64,000 bases of DNA, from NCBI GenBank assembly GCA_022041995.1, contig CP074381.1:372001-436000 (forward strand). The letters are read 5' to 3'. The notes under the pieces are model-generated. The model saw only the letters and a program-made list of their open reading frames with translations. It was not told the origin of the DNA and made no database searches. Below are positions 38,344 through 48,290 of this stretch, in pieces. The stretch comes from Cupriavidus necator (lineage in GTDB: Bacteria > Pseudomonadota > Gammaproteobacteria > Burkholderiales > Burkholderiaceae). Each line of letters begins with the position of its first letter. Positions within the stretch are counted from its first letter, which is position 1. The position numbers and the translations under genes were made by a program.

Positions 38344-39603
38344 TCAGGCGATTGCTTCGCGCGCCTGGGCCTCGTAGCGATGCACGGTGTGGCGCATGGC
38401 CCAGAGCAGCATCACGCCGGGCAGCGCCACCACCACGGTGCCCAGGTAGAACGGCGCCCAGCCCCAGGCCTCGACCATATAGCCTGAGGAGGGCCCCACA
38501 TAGACCCGGCCCACCGACGCCAGCGCCGACAGCAGCGCGTACTGCGTGGCCGAGAACGAGCGGTTGCACAGCGTCATCAGCAGCGCGACGAAGGCCGCCG
38601 TGCCCATGCCCCCGCACAGGTTCTCGACCGCAACGACCGTCCCCATGGTCCACAGGTGCGGCGGCGTCACCGCCAGGATCCAGTAGCCCAGGTTCGACAC
38701 CGCCTGCAGCACGCCGAACAGCATCAGCGAACGGTACAGGCCCAGGCGCACCATCAGCGTGCCGCCGAACAGCGCGCCGATGATGGTGGCGGCCAGCCCC
38801 AGGGTCTTGTTGACGATGCCCACCTCGCCCGCCGAGAAGCCCACGCCGCGGATCAGGAAGGTGGTCGACAGGCTGCCGGCAAAGGCGTCGCCGAGCTTGT
38901 ACAGCACGATCAGCAGCAGCAGCCACCACGCGCCCTGGCGGCCAAAGAAGTCGCGCAGCGGCCCTACCACCGCCTCTTCCAGCGAGCGCGGCGCGCGCGC
39001 GGGCACGTCCGGTTCCGGGGCCCACAGCAGCGTGACGATGCCCACGCCCATCAGTGCCGCCATCAGCAGGTAGGTCTGCTGCCAGCCCAGCACGCGGTCG
39101 GCCAGCCACAACGCCAGGCCGCCCGAGACCAGCATCGCCAGCCGGTAACCCAGCACCTTCACCGCCGCGCCGGCGCCGCGCTCGACCGGGCGCAGCACGT
39201 CGGTGCTGTAGGCGTCGAAGACAATGTCCTGCGACGCCGACAGGAAGGCCACCAGGGTGGCCAGTGCCGCCAGCATCCACAGCGCCTCGCGCGGCGGGCA
39301 GAAGGCCATGCCGGCGATGCCCAGCACCAGCCCCAGCTGCGTCACCAGCAACCAGCCGCGCCGGCGCCCCAGCAGCGGCGGCGTGTAGCGGTCCATCAGC
39401 GGCGCCCACAGGAACTTGAAGATATAGGCCTGGCCCACCAGCGAGAAGAAGCCGATGGTCTTGATATCCAGCCCCTCGACCGTCATCCATGCCTGCAAGG
39501 TGCCGGAGGTCAGCGCCAGCGGCAGCCCGGAGGCGAAGCCCAGCGCCAGCATGGCGCCGATGCGGCGGTTGCGGAAGATATCGAGATAGGTCTGGAAGGT
39601 CAT
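38344..39603 (-). CDS. ampG: AmpG-type muropeptide transporter (MFS)
   Basis: A 419-residue MFS permease with about 12 membrane segments. The N-terminus GFASGLPLALTSGTLQAWM is the AmpG signature, followed by FLWAPLMDRY and ASQDIVFDAYSTDVLRP, also highly conserved in AmpG. It imports anhydromuropeptides for peptidoglycan recycling and so influences beta-lactamase induction where AmpR/AmpC exist. Convergent with the thioesterase gene. Confidence 0.9.
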   Translation of the reverse strand: MTFQTYLDIFRNRRIGAMLALGFASGLPLALTSGTLQAWMTVEGLDIKTIGFFSLVGQAYIFKFLWAPLMDRYTPPLLGRRRGWLLVTQLGLVLGIAGMAFCPPREALWMLAALATLVAFLSASQDIVFDAYSTDVLRPVERGAGAAVKVLGYRLAMLVSGGLALWLADRVLGWQQTYLLMAALMGVGIVTLLWAPEPDVPARAPRSLEEAVVGPLRDFFGRQGAWWLLLLIVLYKLGDAFAGSLSTTFLIRGVGFSAGEVGIVNKTLGLAATIIGALFGGTLMVRLGLYRSLMLFGVLQAVSNLGYWILAVTPPHLWTMGTVVAVENLCGGMGTAAFVALLMTLCNRSFSATQYALLSALASVGRVYVGPSSGYMVEAWGWAPFYLGTVVVALPGVMLLWAMRHTVHRYEAQAREAIA

Positions 39604-39753
39604 GAACGGGCCGGCGTGAAGCGCCGCGCGGCTGCGCGGGCGCCGTGTATTATTGCATCACCTGTTCGCCTGCCCGCCACATGCGGCACGGCATCGTTGC
39701 CGCGGATCACCGATCCGCCTGCCTGGTCTTCCACTGCGTCCGAGGAACCGCAA

Positions 39754-40716
39754 ATGCTCCGCCGCCTGCAAGGTGTTCAGCGTCCCACCCGTGACCGGTT
39801 GGTCCGCGCGCTGGCGCTGGCCGCGGCGGCGGCGCCCATGGCCTGGTGCCTGCCCGCCCAGGCGCAGGACAGCGAGGCTGGCGGCATCCGGCTGGACCAC
39901 AGCGGCTCGGCCGTGCGCAAGATCGTGCCGGTCGAGGCCATCGAGCAGCAGGCCGCGCAGGAATACGAGCAGCTCAAGCAGGAAGCCATCGCCAAGCATG
40001 CACTGGCCGCCCCCGACAACCCGCAGCTGGTGCGCCTGCGCACGATCGGCAAGCGGCTGCTGCCGCAGACCGCACGCTGGAACGAGCGCGCGCGGCAGTG
40101 GCAGTGGGAGATCAACCTGATCGGCTCCAGGCAGGTCAATGCGTTCTGCATGCCGGGCGGCAAGATCGCCTTCTATACCGGGTTGCTCGACCAGCTCAAG
40201 CTGACCGACGACGAGATCGCCATGGCGATGGGTCACGAGATCGCCCACGCGCTGCAGGAGCATGCGCGCGAGCGCGCCGCCAAGTCCGAGATCACCAACC
40301 TCGGCGCCAACGTGATCTCGCAGCTGTTCGGCTTCGGCAACCTTGGCAATATGGCGCTGGGCACCGGCGCCCACCTGCTGACGCTGCGTTTCTCGCGCGC
40401 GGATGAGTCCGAGGCGGACCTGATCGGCATGGATATCGCCGCGCGCGCCGCCTACGACCCGCGCGCAGCGGTGTCGCTGTGGCAGAAGATGGGCAAAGTG
40501 ACCCAGTCCGGCACAGAGTTCCTGTCCACGCATCCGTCCGGGCGCAACCGCATTGCCGACCTGGAGAAGCATCTGCCGGAGGTGCTGCCGCTCTATGCGC
40601 GCGCGAGCAATACGACGGTGGACAAGCTGCCGCCATACCGCGCCAATATGGCGGGCCTGGGCGGCGCGCCGGTGGACAGCGGCGACGACGACCGGCAGAA
40701 GCCGCTGCAACGCTGA
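39754..40716 (+). CDS. M48-family periplasmic zinc metalloprotease
   Basis: A 320-residue protein with a twin-arginine-free signal peptide (residues about 19-38, ending AQAQD). The zinc motif is MGHEIAHALQEH and the third ligand is in ADESEADLIGMDIAARA; the STHPSGRNRIADLEKHLP segment follows, as in Oma1/LoiP-type M48 proteases. It should act in the periplasm on damaged envelope proteins. Divergent from ampG; followed by a bidirectional terminator. Confidence 0.9.
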   Translation: MLRRLQGVQRPTRDRLVRALALAAAAAPMAWCLPAQAQDSEAGGIRLDHSGSAVRKIVPVEAIEQQAAQEYEQLKQEAIAKHALAAPDNPQLVRLRTIGKRLLPQTARWNERARQWQWEINLIGSRQVNAFCMPGGKIAFYTGLLDQLKLTDDEIAMAMGHEIAHALQEHARERAAKSEITNLGANVISQLFGFGNLGNMALGTGAHLLTLRFSRADESEADLIGMDIAARAAYDPRAAVSLWQKMGKVTQSGTEFLSTHPSGRNRIADLEKHLPEVLPLYARASNTTVDKLPPYRANMAGLGGAPVDSGDDDRQKPLQR

Positions 40717-40736
40717 GCGCTCTGCTGACGCAAATG

Positions 40737-40763
40737 AAAAAAGCCGGCAATGCCGGCTTTTTT
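40737..40763. terminator. Bidirectional intrinsic terminator
   Basis: AAAAAAGCCGGCA / TGCCGGCTTTTTT with almost no loop separates the convergent M48 protease and argC genes and has A and T tracts on both sides. Confidence 0.9.
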
Positions 40764-40786
40764 CGCTTTCAGGGCTTGCCGCCGCG

Positions 40787-41734
40787 TCAGGCGCGCAGTC
40801 CCGTGGCCTCGTCGGCGCCCACATGCACGTTCATGCATTGCACCGCCGCGCCGGCCGCGCCCTTGCCCAGGTTGTCCAGGCGGGCCACCAGGTTCAGGCG
40901 CTCGGCGTTGCCGAACACGAACAGGTCGACGCGGTTGGTGTCGTTGTTGGCCTGCACGTCGAAGAAGCCGCCGTCGAGGTTGTCGGCGCTGTTGTACGGC
41001 ATCACGCGCACGAACTGCTCGCCTTCATAGTGCTTGCGGTAGATATCGACGATCTGCTCGGGGCTGACCTTGCGCGCCAGCCGGTCAGTGAACACCGGCA
41101 CCGTCACCGCCAGGCCCTTCAGGAAGTTGCCGACGATCGGGTTGAAGACCGGCGCCTGCGCCAGTCCGGCCTGCACGCGCATCTCGGGCAGGTGCTTGTG
41201 TTCCAGGCCCAGCGCGTACGGACGCGGGCTGTCCAGCTTCGGGTTACCGCCGGCTTCGAACTCGGCAATCATCGACTTGCCGCCGCCGCTGTAGCCGGTC
41301 AGCGAGAACGCCGAAACCGGGTAGTCGGCCGGCAGCAGACCGGCGTCCACCAGCGGGCGCACCGCCAGCACGAAGGCGCTGGCGTGGCAGCCCGGCACCG
41401 CAATGCGCTTGCTGGCGCGGATCTTCTCGCGCTGGCCGTGCACCAGCTCGGGCAGGCCGTAGGCCCAGCTGTCGGTGGTGCGGAATGCCGTGCTGGCGTC
41501 GATCACGCAGGTGTTCGGGTTGGTCACCAGCGATACCGCCTCGCGCGAGGCCACATCGGGCAGGCACAGGAAGGCGACGTCGGCGGCGTTCAGGAAGCGT
41601 GCTCGTTCGGCCGGGTCCTTGCGCTTGTCATCGGCAATGCGCAGCAGTTCCACGTCGGAACGGCCGGAAAGATAGTCAAGCAGCCGGAGACCGGTGGTGC
41701 CTTCCTGACCATCGACGAACACTTTGAAAACCAT
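40787..41734 (-). CDS. argC: N-acetyl-gamma-glutamyl-phosphate reductase, type 2
   Basis: NADPH-dependent reductase of arginine synthesis. At 315 residues it is of the short type 2 class. [18 protein letters not shown] opens the nucleotide-binding domain, and the catalytic cysteine is in [12 protein letters not shown], with [13 protein letters not shown] and [10 protein letters not shown] after it. Start MVFKVFVDG at 41734 fits the family; longer readings add unrelated residues. Confidence 0.95.
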   Translation of the reverse strand: MVFKVFVDGQEGTTGLRLLDYLSGRSDVELLRIADDKRKDPAERARFLNAADVAFLCLPDVASREAVSLVTNPNTCVIDASTAFRTTDSWAYGLPELVHGQREKIRASKRIAVPGCHASAFVLAVRPLVDAGLLPADYPVSAFSLTGYSGGGKSMIAEFEAGGNPKLDSPRPYALGLEHKHLPEMRVQAGLAQAPVFNPIVGNFLKGLAVTVPVFTDRLARKVSPEQIVDIYRKHYEGEQFVRVMPYNSADNLDGGFFDVQANNDTNRVDLFVFGNAERLNLVARLDNLGKGAAGAAVQCMNVHVGADEATGLRA

Positions 41735-41897
41735 GGCTGACTCACTCAATGAGGTGCGGGAAACGCGGCGTGAAATGCGAAACGTCCCCTGCCGCATGCG
41801 GTAGGGAACCTGCATTGTAGCGGGGATGGGGGCTGGTCGCAGGGGTTTGTACCGATGGGATTATTGCGATCTGGCACAGTTCCGGGCTTGCAGGTGA

Positions 41898-41912
41898 TAA
41901 CCAAGTAGGTTA
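41898..41912 (+). promoter_or_regulatory. MqsA-type operator palindrome
   Basis: TAACC-AAGTA-GGTTA, six bases before the mqsR start. The AACC-N5-GGTT dyad matches the operator that E. coli MqsA recognises at its own promoter, so the antitoxin here probably represses the pair. Confidence 0.65.
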
Positions 41913-41918
41913 ATTTGC

Positions 41919-42215
41919 ATGGAGAAGGGGACCGCGCATTACAAGCTTGCCAAAGTGCACGAGCTGCTGGACGCGGGCCGCATGAGGATGACGCGTTCGG
42001 CATATGCCGGCGCGACCCAGATGGGCCTTGAGCGGCGAGTTGTTCGCGACATCCTGTTGCAGCTCAGCCCAAAGGACTTCTACAAGAGCATGACCACGTA
42101 CCAGGACCACAGGGTGTGGCAAGACGTCTACAGACCTGTCACGCCGTACGGTTCCGTGTACGTGAAGCTGACGGTGACCGAAGGGGTGCTGGTGGTGTCC
42201 TTCAAGATCAGATAG
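41919..42215 (+). CDS. mqsR: MqsR-family mRNA interferase toxin
   Basis: A 98-residue RelE-fold toxin. YKLAKVHELLDAGRMRMTRSAYAGATQMGL and the LSPKDFYKSMTTYQDHRVWQDVYRP block are the MqsR family core; VYVKLTVTEGVLVVSFKIR is the typical C-terminus with the active-site Lys region. It should cut mRNA in the absence of the antitoxin. Toxin precedes antitoxin, as usual for mqsRA. The region is noticeably less GC-rich than its neighbours, suggesting acquisition. Confidence 0.92.
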   Translation: MEKGTAHYKLAKVHELLDAGRMRMTRSAYAGATQMGLERRVVRDILLQLSPKDFYKSMTTYQDHRVWQDVYRPVTPYGSVYVKLTVTEGVLVVSFKIR

Positions 42216-42246
42216 CGCCTAGGCGAACAGTGAAAGGAGCAGTCAG

Positions 42247-42645
42247 ATGAAATGCCCGGAATGCGGTGGCGCTGAACTGGTAGATGAACTGCGAGACGTG
42301 CCTTATACGTATCGCGGTGAAACCACTGTGATTCGCGATGTCAGGGGGGAATGGTGCCCCAAGTGCGGTGAAGGCGTTATGCCCCTGAATGATGATTCCT
42401 TGGGCGATGCGATGTTCGCCTTCAACAAGCAGGTCAACGCCAGCTTTCTCGATCCGGCCTTCATCTCCGGCGTTCGCAAGAAACTCCGTCTCGACCAGAG
42501 GGAGGCTGCCGAAATCTTCGGCGGGGGTGTCAATGCCTTTTCGCGCTACGAAACCGGTCGGACGATGCCGCCACTGGCGCTGATCAAGCTGCTCAGGCTG
42601 CTGGATCGCCACCCGGAGCTGCTCGAGGAGGTCCGGGCGGCATGA
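42247..42645 (+). CDS. mqsA: MqsA-family antitoxin (zinc finger plus HTH)
   Basis: A 132-residue antitoxin. The N-terminal zinc domain has CPECGGAELV and WCPKCGEGVM (two CxxC pairs) and binds the toxin; the C-terminal Xre-type helix-turn-helix is KLRLDQREAAEIFGGGVNAFSRYETGRTMPPLALIKLLRLL. An AGGAGCAG site precedes the ATG, 31 bases after mqsR. Confidence 0.93.
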   Translation: MKCPECGGAELVDELRDVPYTYRGETTVIRDVRGEWCPKCGEGVMPLNDDSLGDAMFAFNKQVNASFLDPAFISGVRKKLRLDQREAAEIFGGGVNAFSRYETGRTMPPLALIKLLRLLDRHPELLEEVRAA

Positions 42646-42658
42646 CGGCAACGCGCCA

Positions 42659-43435
42659 TCAGAGCGGAAAATCGTAGTCGATCGACAGCGGCGCGTGGTC
42701 GCTGAACTTCTCGTCCTTGTAGATCGAGCACAGGTGCGCGGTCTCGGCGATCTTCGGGGTGGCCAGGTGGTAGTCGATGCGCCAGCCGACATTCTTCGCA
42801 TAGGCCTGGCCGCGGTTGCTCCACCAAGTGTACTGGTCGGGGCGCGGATCGAGCTTGCGGAACACGTCGACGTAGCCATGGAGGTCGAACAGCTCGCCGA
42901 TCCAGGCCCGCTCTTCCGGCAAAAAGCCTGAGTTCTTCAGGTTGCCCTTCCAGTTCTTGATATCGATTTCCTTGTGCGCAATGTTGACGTCACCGCACAG
43001 CACGATCTCGCGCCCGCTTGCCTTCAGTTGCAGCAGGTGCGGCAGGAATGCCTCCATGAAGCGGAACTTGGCCTGCTGGCGCTCCTCGCCGCTGGATCCG
43101 GACGGCACGTACACCGAAATCACCGCCAGGTGTGGATACTGCACTTCCACATAGCGGCCTTCGTTGTCGAACTCGGGAATGCCGAAGCCGGTGATCACGC
43201 GCTCGGGCTGATGGCGCGTGTAGAGGCCCACGCCGCTGTAACCCTTCTTCTCGGCATAGTGGAAATAGCCGTGGTAGCCATGTGGCGCAAGGAACGCTTC
43301 CGTCATGTCGGCGGCCTGCGCCTTCAGTTCCTGCACACAGACCATGTCTGCGTCCTGCTTGCCCATCCAGTCGAAAAAGCCCTTCTTCGACGCAGAGCGG
43401 ATGCCGTTGAGGTTGGCGCTGATAATCCGTAACAT
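42659..43435 (-). CDS. xthA: Exodeoxyribonuclease III
   Basis: A 258-residue AP endonuclease/exonuclease of base-excision repair. MLRIISANLNGIRSA opens the EEP fold; catalytic positions are in VCVQELKAQ (metal Glu), GDVNIAH (Asp/Asn), WWSNRGQAYAKNVGWRIDYHLAT and the terminal SDHAPLSIDYDF (Asp-His). Start 43435 chosen from the family N-terminus. Divergent from pyrE with a 27-base gap. Confidence 0.95.
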   Translation of the reverse strand: MLRIISANLNGIRSASKKGFFDWMGKQDADMVCVQELKAQAADMTEAFLAPHGYHGYFHYAEKKGYSGVGLYTRHQPERVITGFGIPEFDNEGRYVEVQYPHLAVISVYVPSGSSGEERQQAKFRFMEAFLPHLLQLKASGREIVLCGDVNIAHKEIDIKNWKGNLKNSGFLPEERAWIGELFDLHGYVDVFRKLDPRPDQYTWWSNRGQAYAKNVGWRIDYHLATPKIAETAHLCSIYKDEKFSDHAPLSIDYDFPL

Positions 43436-43462
43436 TCGGGGAAATTTTGAATTCAGAGAGAA

Positions 43463-44149
43463 ATGATGACGCAGCAGAAACCGCCCGCGGGTGCCGATCT
43501 CAGCCAGACCTTTATCCGCTTTGCGCTCGATGCGGGCGTGCTGTCGTTTGGTGAGTTCGTCACCAAGGCCGGCCGCAAGTCGCCTTACTTCTTCAACGCC
43601 GGCCTGTTCAACCAGGGCGCGATGCTGGGCGAGGTGGCGCAATTCTATGCCAAAACCCTGCTGGCCTCGGGCGTGCAGTTCGACGTGCTGTTCGGGCCGG
43701 CCTACAAGGGCATCACGCTGGCGTCGGCCACCGCGGTGGCGCTGGCGGGCATGGGACGTGACGTCGGCTTCGCCTACAACCGCAAGGAAGCCAAGGATCA
43801 TGGCGAAGGCGGCACGCTGGTCGGGGCCAGGCTGCAGGGCAGGGTGGTCATTGTCGACGACGTGATCTCCGCCGGCACCTCGGTGCGCGAATCGGTGAAC
43901 ATGATCCGCGCCGCCGGCGCCGAGCCGGCGGCGGTGCTGATCGCACTGGACCGCATGGAAAAGAGCGGCACCGCCGAGCAGGTCGGCACGCATTCCGCCG
44001 TGCAGGACGTGCAGCGCGAATTCGGTATCCCGGTGATCGCGATCGCCAGCCTGAAGGACCTGCTGGCGTACCTGGACGCGTCGCAGGATCCGGCGCTGGG
44101 GGCTTCGCGTGAGGCCGTGGCGGCCTATCGTCAGCGCTACGGCGTCTGA
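43463..44149 (+). CDS. pyrE: Orotate phosphoribosyltransferase
   Basis: Makes OMP from orotate and PRPP in pyrimidine synthesis. The 228-residue chain contains [29 protein letters not shown] and the PRPP-binding motif [30 protein letters not shown] is the flexible catalytic loop. ATG 43463 or 43466 may be used. Confidence 0.95.
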   Translation: MMTQQKPPAGADLSQTFIRFALDAGVLSFGEFVTKAGRKSPYFFNAGLFNQGAMLGEVAQFYAKTLLASGVQFDVLFGPAYKGITLASATAVALAGMGRDVGFAYNRKEAKDHGEGGTLVGARLQGRVVIVDDVISAGTSVRESVNMIRAAGAEPAAVLIALDRMEKSGTAEQVGTHSAVQDVQREFGIPVIAIASLKDLLAYLDASQDPALGASREAVAAYRQRYGV

Positions 44150-44250
44150 AGCCGTTGATGACCATGGGCGCTGCCAACCAGCGCCCTCATTCCGCACGTT
44201 CGGCGGACAGCGGACGGACGGCTGACTTTCAGGCTGGGAGGGAGCGCGGC

Positions 44251-45558
44251 GTGGCGGCAAAAGAGCGGCAGGAACGGGCAGGGCGGCAGGCGGCAACGCC
44301 ATCCGCAACGGCGGAATCAGCCGGCAATGGCGACTCGCTGGCCGAGCGCGGCGCGCAGGCGCAGCCGCGCAAGCCGGTGCGCCGGGCTGCCAAGGCCCCG
44401 GACCGGCCCGCGCACGAGGCCTATGCCGTGCGCGCGCTGGTGCTGCAGGGCGGCGGCGCGCTCGGTGCCTACCAGGCCGGCGTGTACCAGGGCCTGGCCG
44501 ACGGCGGCATCTACCCGAACTGGGTCGCCGGCATTTCCATCGGCGCGCTCAACGCGGCCATCATCGCCGGCAATCCGCCGCAGCGCCGGGTGGAGCAACT
44601 GCGGGCGTTCTGGGAGTACATCTGCGCGCAGCCGTGGTTGCCCAGCCTGTCCGACACCTGGTTCTCCGACCACGCCGAAGGGTGGCCCGAGCCGATGCGG
44701 ATCTGGTTCGACGGCCTGCATGCGGCGCGCGCCATGATGGAAGGGCAGCGCGGCTTCTTTCAGCCGCGCAGCTGGCCGGCGCTGATGTCGCGCTACTCGG
44801 ATCCGGCCCATGCCAGCTTCTACGACACCACGCCGCTGAAGGCGACGCTGGAGCGCTTTGCCGACTTCGACCTGATCAACCACCGCCCCGACCTGATGCG
44901 CGTCTCGGTGGGGGCGGTCAACGTGCGCACCGGCAATTTCGCGTATTTCGACAATACCCGCGACAAGCTCTGCCCCGAGCATTTCATGGCCTCGGGCGCG
45001 TTGCCGCCGGGGTTTCCGGCGGTGGAGATCGATGGCGAATACTACTGGGACGGCGGGCTGGTCTCGAACACGCCGCTGGCCGAGGTGCTCACCGCGCAGC
45101 CACGGCGCGACGCGCTGATCTTCCAGGTCGACCTGTGGAGCGCGCGCGGCAAGCTGCCGCACGACCTGGCCGACGTGGCCGAGCGCCAGAAGGACATCCA
45201 GTATTCCAGCCGCACGCGGGCCATCACCGACTACATGCGCGTGCAGCAGAACCTGCGGCGCATGCTCAACGAGGTGATGGCGCTGGTGCCGCCGTCAAAG
45301 CGCGACAACGCCTGGTACCGCCGCGCGGCGGAGCAGGCCTGCGACGCGCGCCGCAACGTCATCCAGCTGATCTACCGCGACAAGTCGTTCGAGAACCTGG
45401 CCAAGGATTACCAGTTCGGCGCGCTCACCATGCATGAGCACTGGACCAGCGGGCTGGACGATATCCGCCAGACCCTGCGCCACCCGCAATGGCTGGCGAT
45501 GCCCAGCCGCGAGCACCCCTTCGTCACGCACGACGTGCACCGCGGCAACGGTGGCTGA
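44251..45558 (+). CDS. Patatin-like phospholipase with DUF3734
   Basis: Patatin domain: ALVLQGGGALGAYQAGVYQGL is the oxyanion loop, GISIGALNAAIIAG contains the nucleophile Ser (GxSxG), and YYWDGGLVSNTPL supplies the catalytic Asp. The C-terminal part (about 120 residues, QKDIQYSSRTRAITDYMRVQQNLRRM...) is DUF3734. Patatins with this tail are common in PHA-producing betaproteobacteria. I place the start at GTG 44251, with GGGAGGGAG seven bases before it; an in-frame ATG at 44155, six bases after pyrE, would add 32 disordered residues. Confidence 0.88.
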   Translation: MAAKERQERAGRQAATPSATAESAGNGDSLAERGAQAQPRKPVRRAAKAPDRPAHEAYAVRALVLQGGGALGAYQAGVYQGLADGGIYPNWVAGISIGALNAAIIAGNPPQRRVEQLRAFWEYICAQPWLPSLSDTWFSDHAEGWPEPMRIWFDGLHAARAMMEGQRGFFQPRSWPALMSRYSDPAHASFYDTTPLKATLERFADFDLINHRPDLMRVSVGAVNVRTGNFAYFDNTRDKLCPEHFMASGALPPGFPAVEIDGEYYWDGGLVSNTPLAEVLTAQPRRDALIFQVDLWSARGKLPHDLADVAERQKDIQYSSRTRAITDYMRVQQNLRRMLNEVMALVPPSKRDNAWYRRAAEQACDARRNVIQLIYRDKSFENLAKDYQFGALTMHEHWTSGLDDIRQTLRHPQWLAMPSREHPFVTHDVHRGNGG

Positions 45559-45572
45559 GGCGGCCGGGCGGC

Positions 45573-46382
45573 TCAGTCGACCTTGATCCTGGCCAGTTCC
45601 GGCCGGGCCGGCGGGTAGGCCGGCTTCAGGTCCTCGAAGACCTTGGTCAGGATCTCCGCCACCATCAGGTTGCGGTGTGTCTTGGAGTCGGCCGGCACCA
45701 CGTACCACGGGCATTCGGGCGTGCTGGTCGCCATGATGGCAGCCTCGTAGGCGTCCATGTAGGCCTTCCAGTGCTTGCGCTCGGCGAGGTCGTTGGTATC
45801 GAACTTCCAGTGTTTCTCCGGGTCCGCCAGGCGCGCTTCGAGCCGTGCCTTCTGCTCGTCGCGGGATATATGGAGGAAGCACTTGACGATGGTGGTGCCG
45901 GTCTCGGTCAGCATCGACTCGAAGGCCTGGATCTGGCGGAAGCGCCGCTCGCACTCGGCGGCGTCGATCCAGTCGTGCACGCGCGTGATCAGCACGTCTT
46001 CATAGTGGCTGCGGTTGAAGACCACGATCTCGCCCGTCTTCGGTACCTGCACGTGGATGCGCCACAGGTAGTCGCGCGCCAGTTCCTCCGGCGACGGGGC
46101 CTTGAAGCCCACCACGCGGATGCCCAGCGGATCGAAGCTGCGGAACACGCCGCGCACGGTGCCGTCCTTGCCGCTGGTATCCATGCCCTGCAGCACGACC
46201 AGCAGCTTGCGCCGGTGCTCGGCGTAGAAGATGTCCTGGTGCGCGTCGAGGGCGTTGCTCAGCTCGATGATGCGGGCAAGGTCTTCGTCTTTGTTGCCGC
46301 ACGACAGCGGCTTGCTGCCCGGGTCGAAGTCGGCGAGGCGAAAACGCTTGCCCGAGGTGATGCGGAAATCGTCCAGCGGCAT
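45573..46382 (-). CDS. Polyphosphate kinase 2 family enzyme
   Basis: A 269-residue PPK2 domain protein that transfers phosphate between polyphosphate and nucleotides. Walker A is LQGMDTSGKDGTVRGVF, Walker B is IVVFNRSHYEDVLITRVH, and the lid is SRDEQKARLEARLADPEKHWKF; the YVVPADSKTHRN segment closes the site. Single-domain size fits the PPK2 classes that phosphorylate AMP and ADP. Convergent with the patatin gene. Start 46382 (MPLDDFRI) is chosen; upstream residues lack similarity. Confidence 0.9.
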   Translation of the reverse strand: MPLDDFRITSGKRFRLADFDPGSKPLSCGNKDEDLARIIELSNALDAHQDIFYAEHRRKLLVVLQGMDTSGKDGTVRGVFRSFDPLGIRVVGFKAPSPEELARDYLWRIHVQVPKTGEIVVFNRSHYEDVLITRVHDWIDAAECERRFRQIQAFESMLTETGTTIVKCFLHISRDEQKARLEARLADPEKHWKFDTNDLAERKHWKAYMDAYEAAIMATSTPECPWYVVPADSKTHRNLMVAEILTKVFEDLKPAYPPARPELARIKVD

Positions 46383-46488
46383 GGGCGCTCCATCGGTCTG
46401 ACCAGCAAAGTCAAGGGAATGGGCGCCCCCGCCCGGGTTCCGCGGCAGCAATGCGGGGCGTGTGGAAAGGGGCGCACAGCCCCTATGG

Positions 46489-47355
46489 TCAGGCCGGCAG
46501 GGCTGACAGGTCAATGCTGCCTTCAAACACGGTGGTGGCCGGGCCGGTCATGCGCACCGGTTCCGCACCGCCGTCCCAGGCAATGGTCAGTTCTCCGCCG
46601 TGGGTATGCACCCGCACCGGCGAGTCCAGCAGGCCGCGCCGGATGCCGGCCACCACGGCCGCGCAGGCGCCGGTGCCGCAGGCCAGGGTTTCGCCGGCAC
46701 CGCGTTCGTAGACACGCAGGCGGATGGCGTGGCGGTCCTGCACCTGCATGAAGCCGGCATTGACGCGGTTGGGGAAGGCGGCATGGTGCTCCACCACCGG
46801 GCCGTCCTGCAGCACCGGGAAGTTCTCAACGTCGTCCACCACCTGCACCGCGTGCGGATTGCCCATCGATACCGCCGAGATCCATCCGGTGCGGCCGTTG
46901 ACCTCCAGGCCGTACAGCGTATCCGCGCCTTGCGCGCGGGTGGGCAGCCCTTCGGCACGGAACGGCACGCGCGCCGGTTTCAGCTCGGGCGCACCCATGT
47001 CCACCGTGACCTGGCCGTCGTCCTGCAGCGTCAGGGTAATGACGCCGTTCATCACCTCCACGCGCACCGAGCGCTTGTCGGTCATGCCCTTGTCGGTGAC
47101 AAAGCGCACAAAGCAGCGCGCGCCGTTGCCGCAGTGCTCTACCTCGCTGCCATCGGCATTGACGATGCGGTAGCGGAAGTCGACATCGGGGCGGGACGGC
47201 TTTTCAACGATCAGGATCTGGTCTGCGCCCACGCCGAAATGCCGGCTGGCCAGCGCACGCCATTGCGCCGGGGTCAGGTCGATCTGCTGGTGGATGCCGT
47301 CGAGCACGACAAAGTCGTTGCCCGCGCCGTGCATCTTGGTGAACTGGAGTTTCAT
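46489..47355 (-). CDS. dapF: Diaminopimelate epimerase
   Basis: Interconverts LL- and meso-diaminopimelate for lysine and peptidoglycan. The 288-residue protein has [14 protein letters not shown], the first catalytic Cys in [14 protein letters not shown] and the second in [14 protein letters not shown], each in the CGNG/CGTG context. Lies 42 bases after the acyltransferase gene in the same direction, so probably the last gene of that operon. Confidence 0.96.
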   Translation of the reverse strand: MKLQFTKMHGAGNDFVVLDGIHQQIDLTPAQWRALASRHFGVGADQILIVEKPSRPDVDFRYRIVNADGSEVEHCGNGARCFVRFVTDKGMTDKRSVRVEVMNGVITLTLQDDGQVTVDMGAPELKPARVPFRAEGLPTRAQGADTLYGLEVNGRTGWISAVSMGNPHAVQVVDDVENFPVLQDGPVVEHHAAFPNRVNAGFMQVQDRHAIRLRVYERGAGETLACGTGACAAVVAGIRRGLLDSPVRVHTHGGELTIAWDGGAEPVRMTGPATTVFEGSIDLSALPA

Positions 47356-47397
47356 GGTGGGGATTGTAGCTGCGCGGCGCCGGACGTGCCGGCGCGC

Positions 47398-48290
47398 TCA
47401 GTAGATCTCGGGCTCGCCCGGCAGGCGGTGCTTGAAGCGCTTGTGCACCCAGTAGTACTCCGGCACGCGCGGGCGGATGCAGTCCTCGAAGAAGGCATTC
47501 ATGCGGCGCGTGTCGTCGGTGACGCTTGCGCCGGGGTAGTCTTCCCAGGGTGGCAGGATGCGCAGCACATAGCCCTGGTAGTCAGGCAGCATCTCGGTGT
47601 AGATCGGTACCACCTTGGCCCGGTCAGGCGTGCCAGCCGCGACACCGAGGTCAGTGTCAGCGCCTGCACGCCGAAGAAAGGCACGAACTCCGAGTCGCGC
47701 TCGCCGAAATCCATGTCGGCGATCAGCTGCAGCGCCTCGCCTTTTTTCAGGCAGCGCAGGATATCGCGCGCGCTGTCGTTGCGCGAGATCATGTTGGCGC
47801 CGAAGCGCCCGCGCGCGCGCTTCAGGAAGTGGTCGAACAGCTCGTTCTTCTGCCTGGTATAGAGCGATGCGCCGGAGCGGCCGAGATGCTCGCGCAGGTG
47901 GATGGTGAGCCGGATCGCGCCGGCTTCCACGCCCGACAGGTGCAGCGTCACCAGGATATGCGGGGTGCCATCCAGCGCCACCAGGTCGGCCTGGTCGTCG
48001 ATCCGCACCCAGCGGCGCATCTGCGCTTCGCCGCCGGTCCAGAAGATGCCGCGCTCGGCAAAGCTGCGGAACAGGATGCGGAAGCTCTGCCGCGACAGCT
48101 CGTCGATCCCGGCCTCGGTCTGGTCCGGAAAGCACAGGCGCAGGTTGGCTTGCACCACGCGGCGCCGCTCGCTCGGCACCAGGTAGAGCAGGCTTCCCAG
48201 CGCCTCGCCGAAGCGCGCGACGAACGGATATGGCAGCTTGCCCAGCACCCTCAGCAAGCCGATGCCAAGCCACGTGAACACACGGCTCAT
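47398..48290 (-). pseudogene. Lipid A biosynthesis acyltransferase (LpxL/HtrB type), frameshifted
   Basis: Second of two tandem lysophospholipid-acyltransferase-fold genes. Reading leftward, the first frame gives MSRVFTWLGIGLLRVLGKLPY, LVTLHLSGVEAG and IADMDFGERDSEFVPFFGVQALTL up to SRLARLTG; the other frame continues KVVPIYTEMLPDYQGYVLRILPPWEDYP to the end. One base is missing at about 47620 in a run of C (CCC where CCCC is expected). Here the usual HxxxxD motif is HLSGVEAG with Glu. Restored length is about 297 residues. Probably a sequence error. Start overlaps the upstream acyltransferase stop by four bases. Confidence 0.88.
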
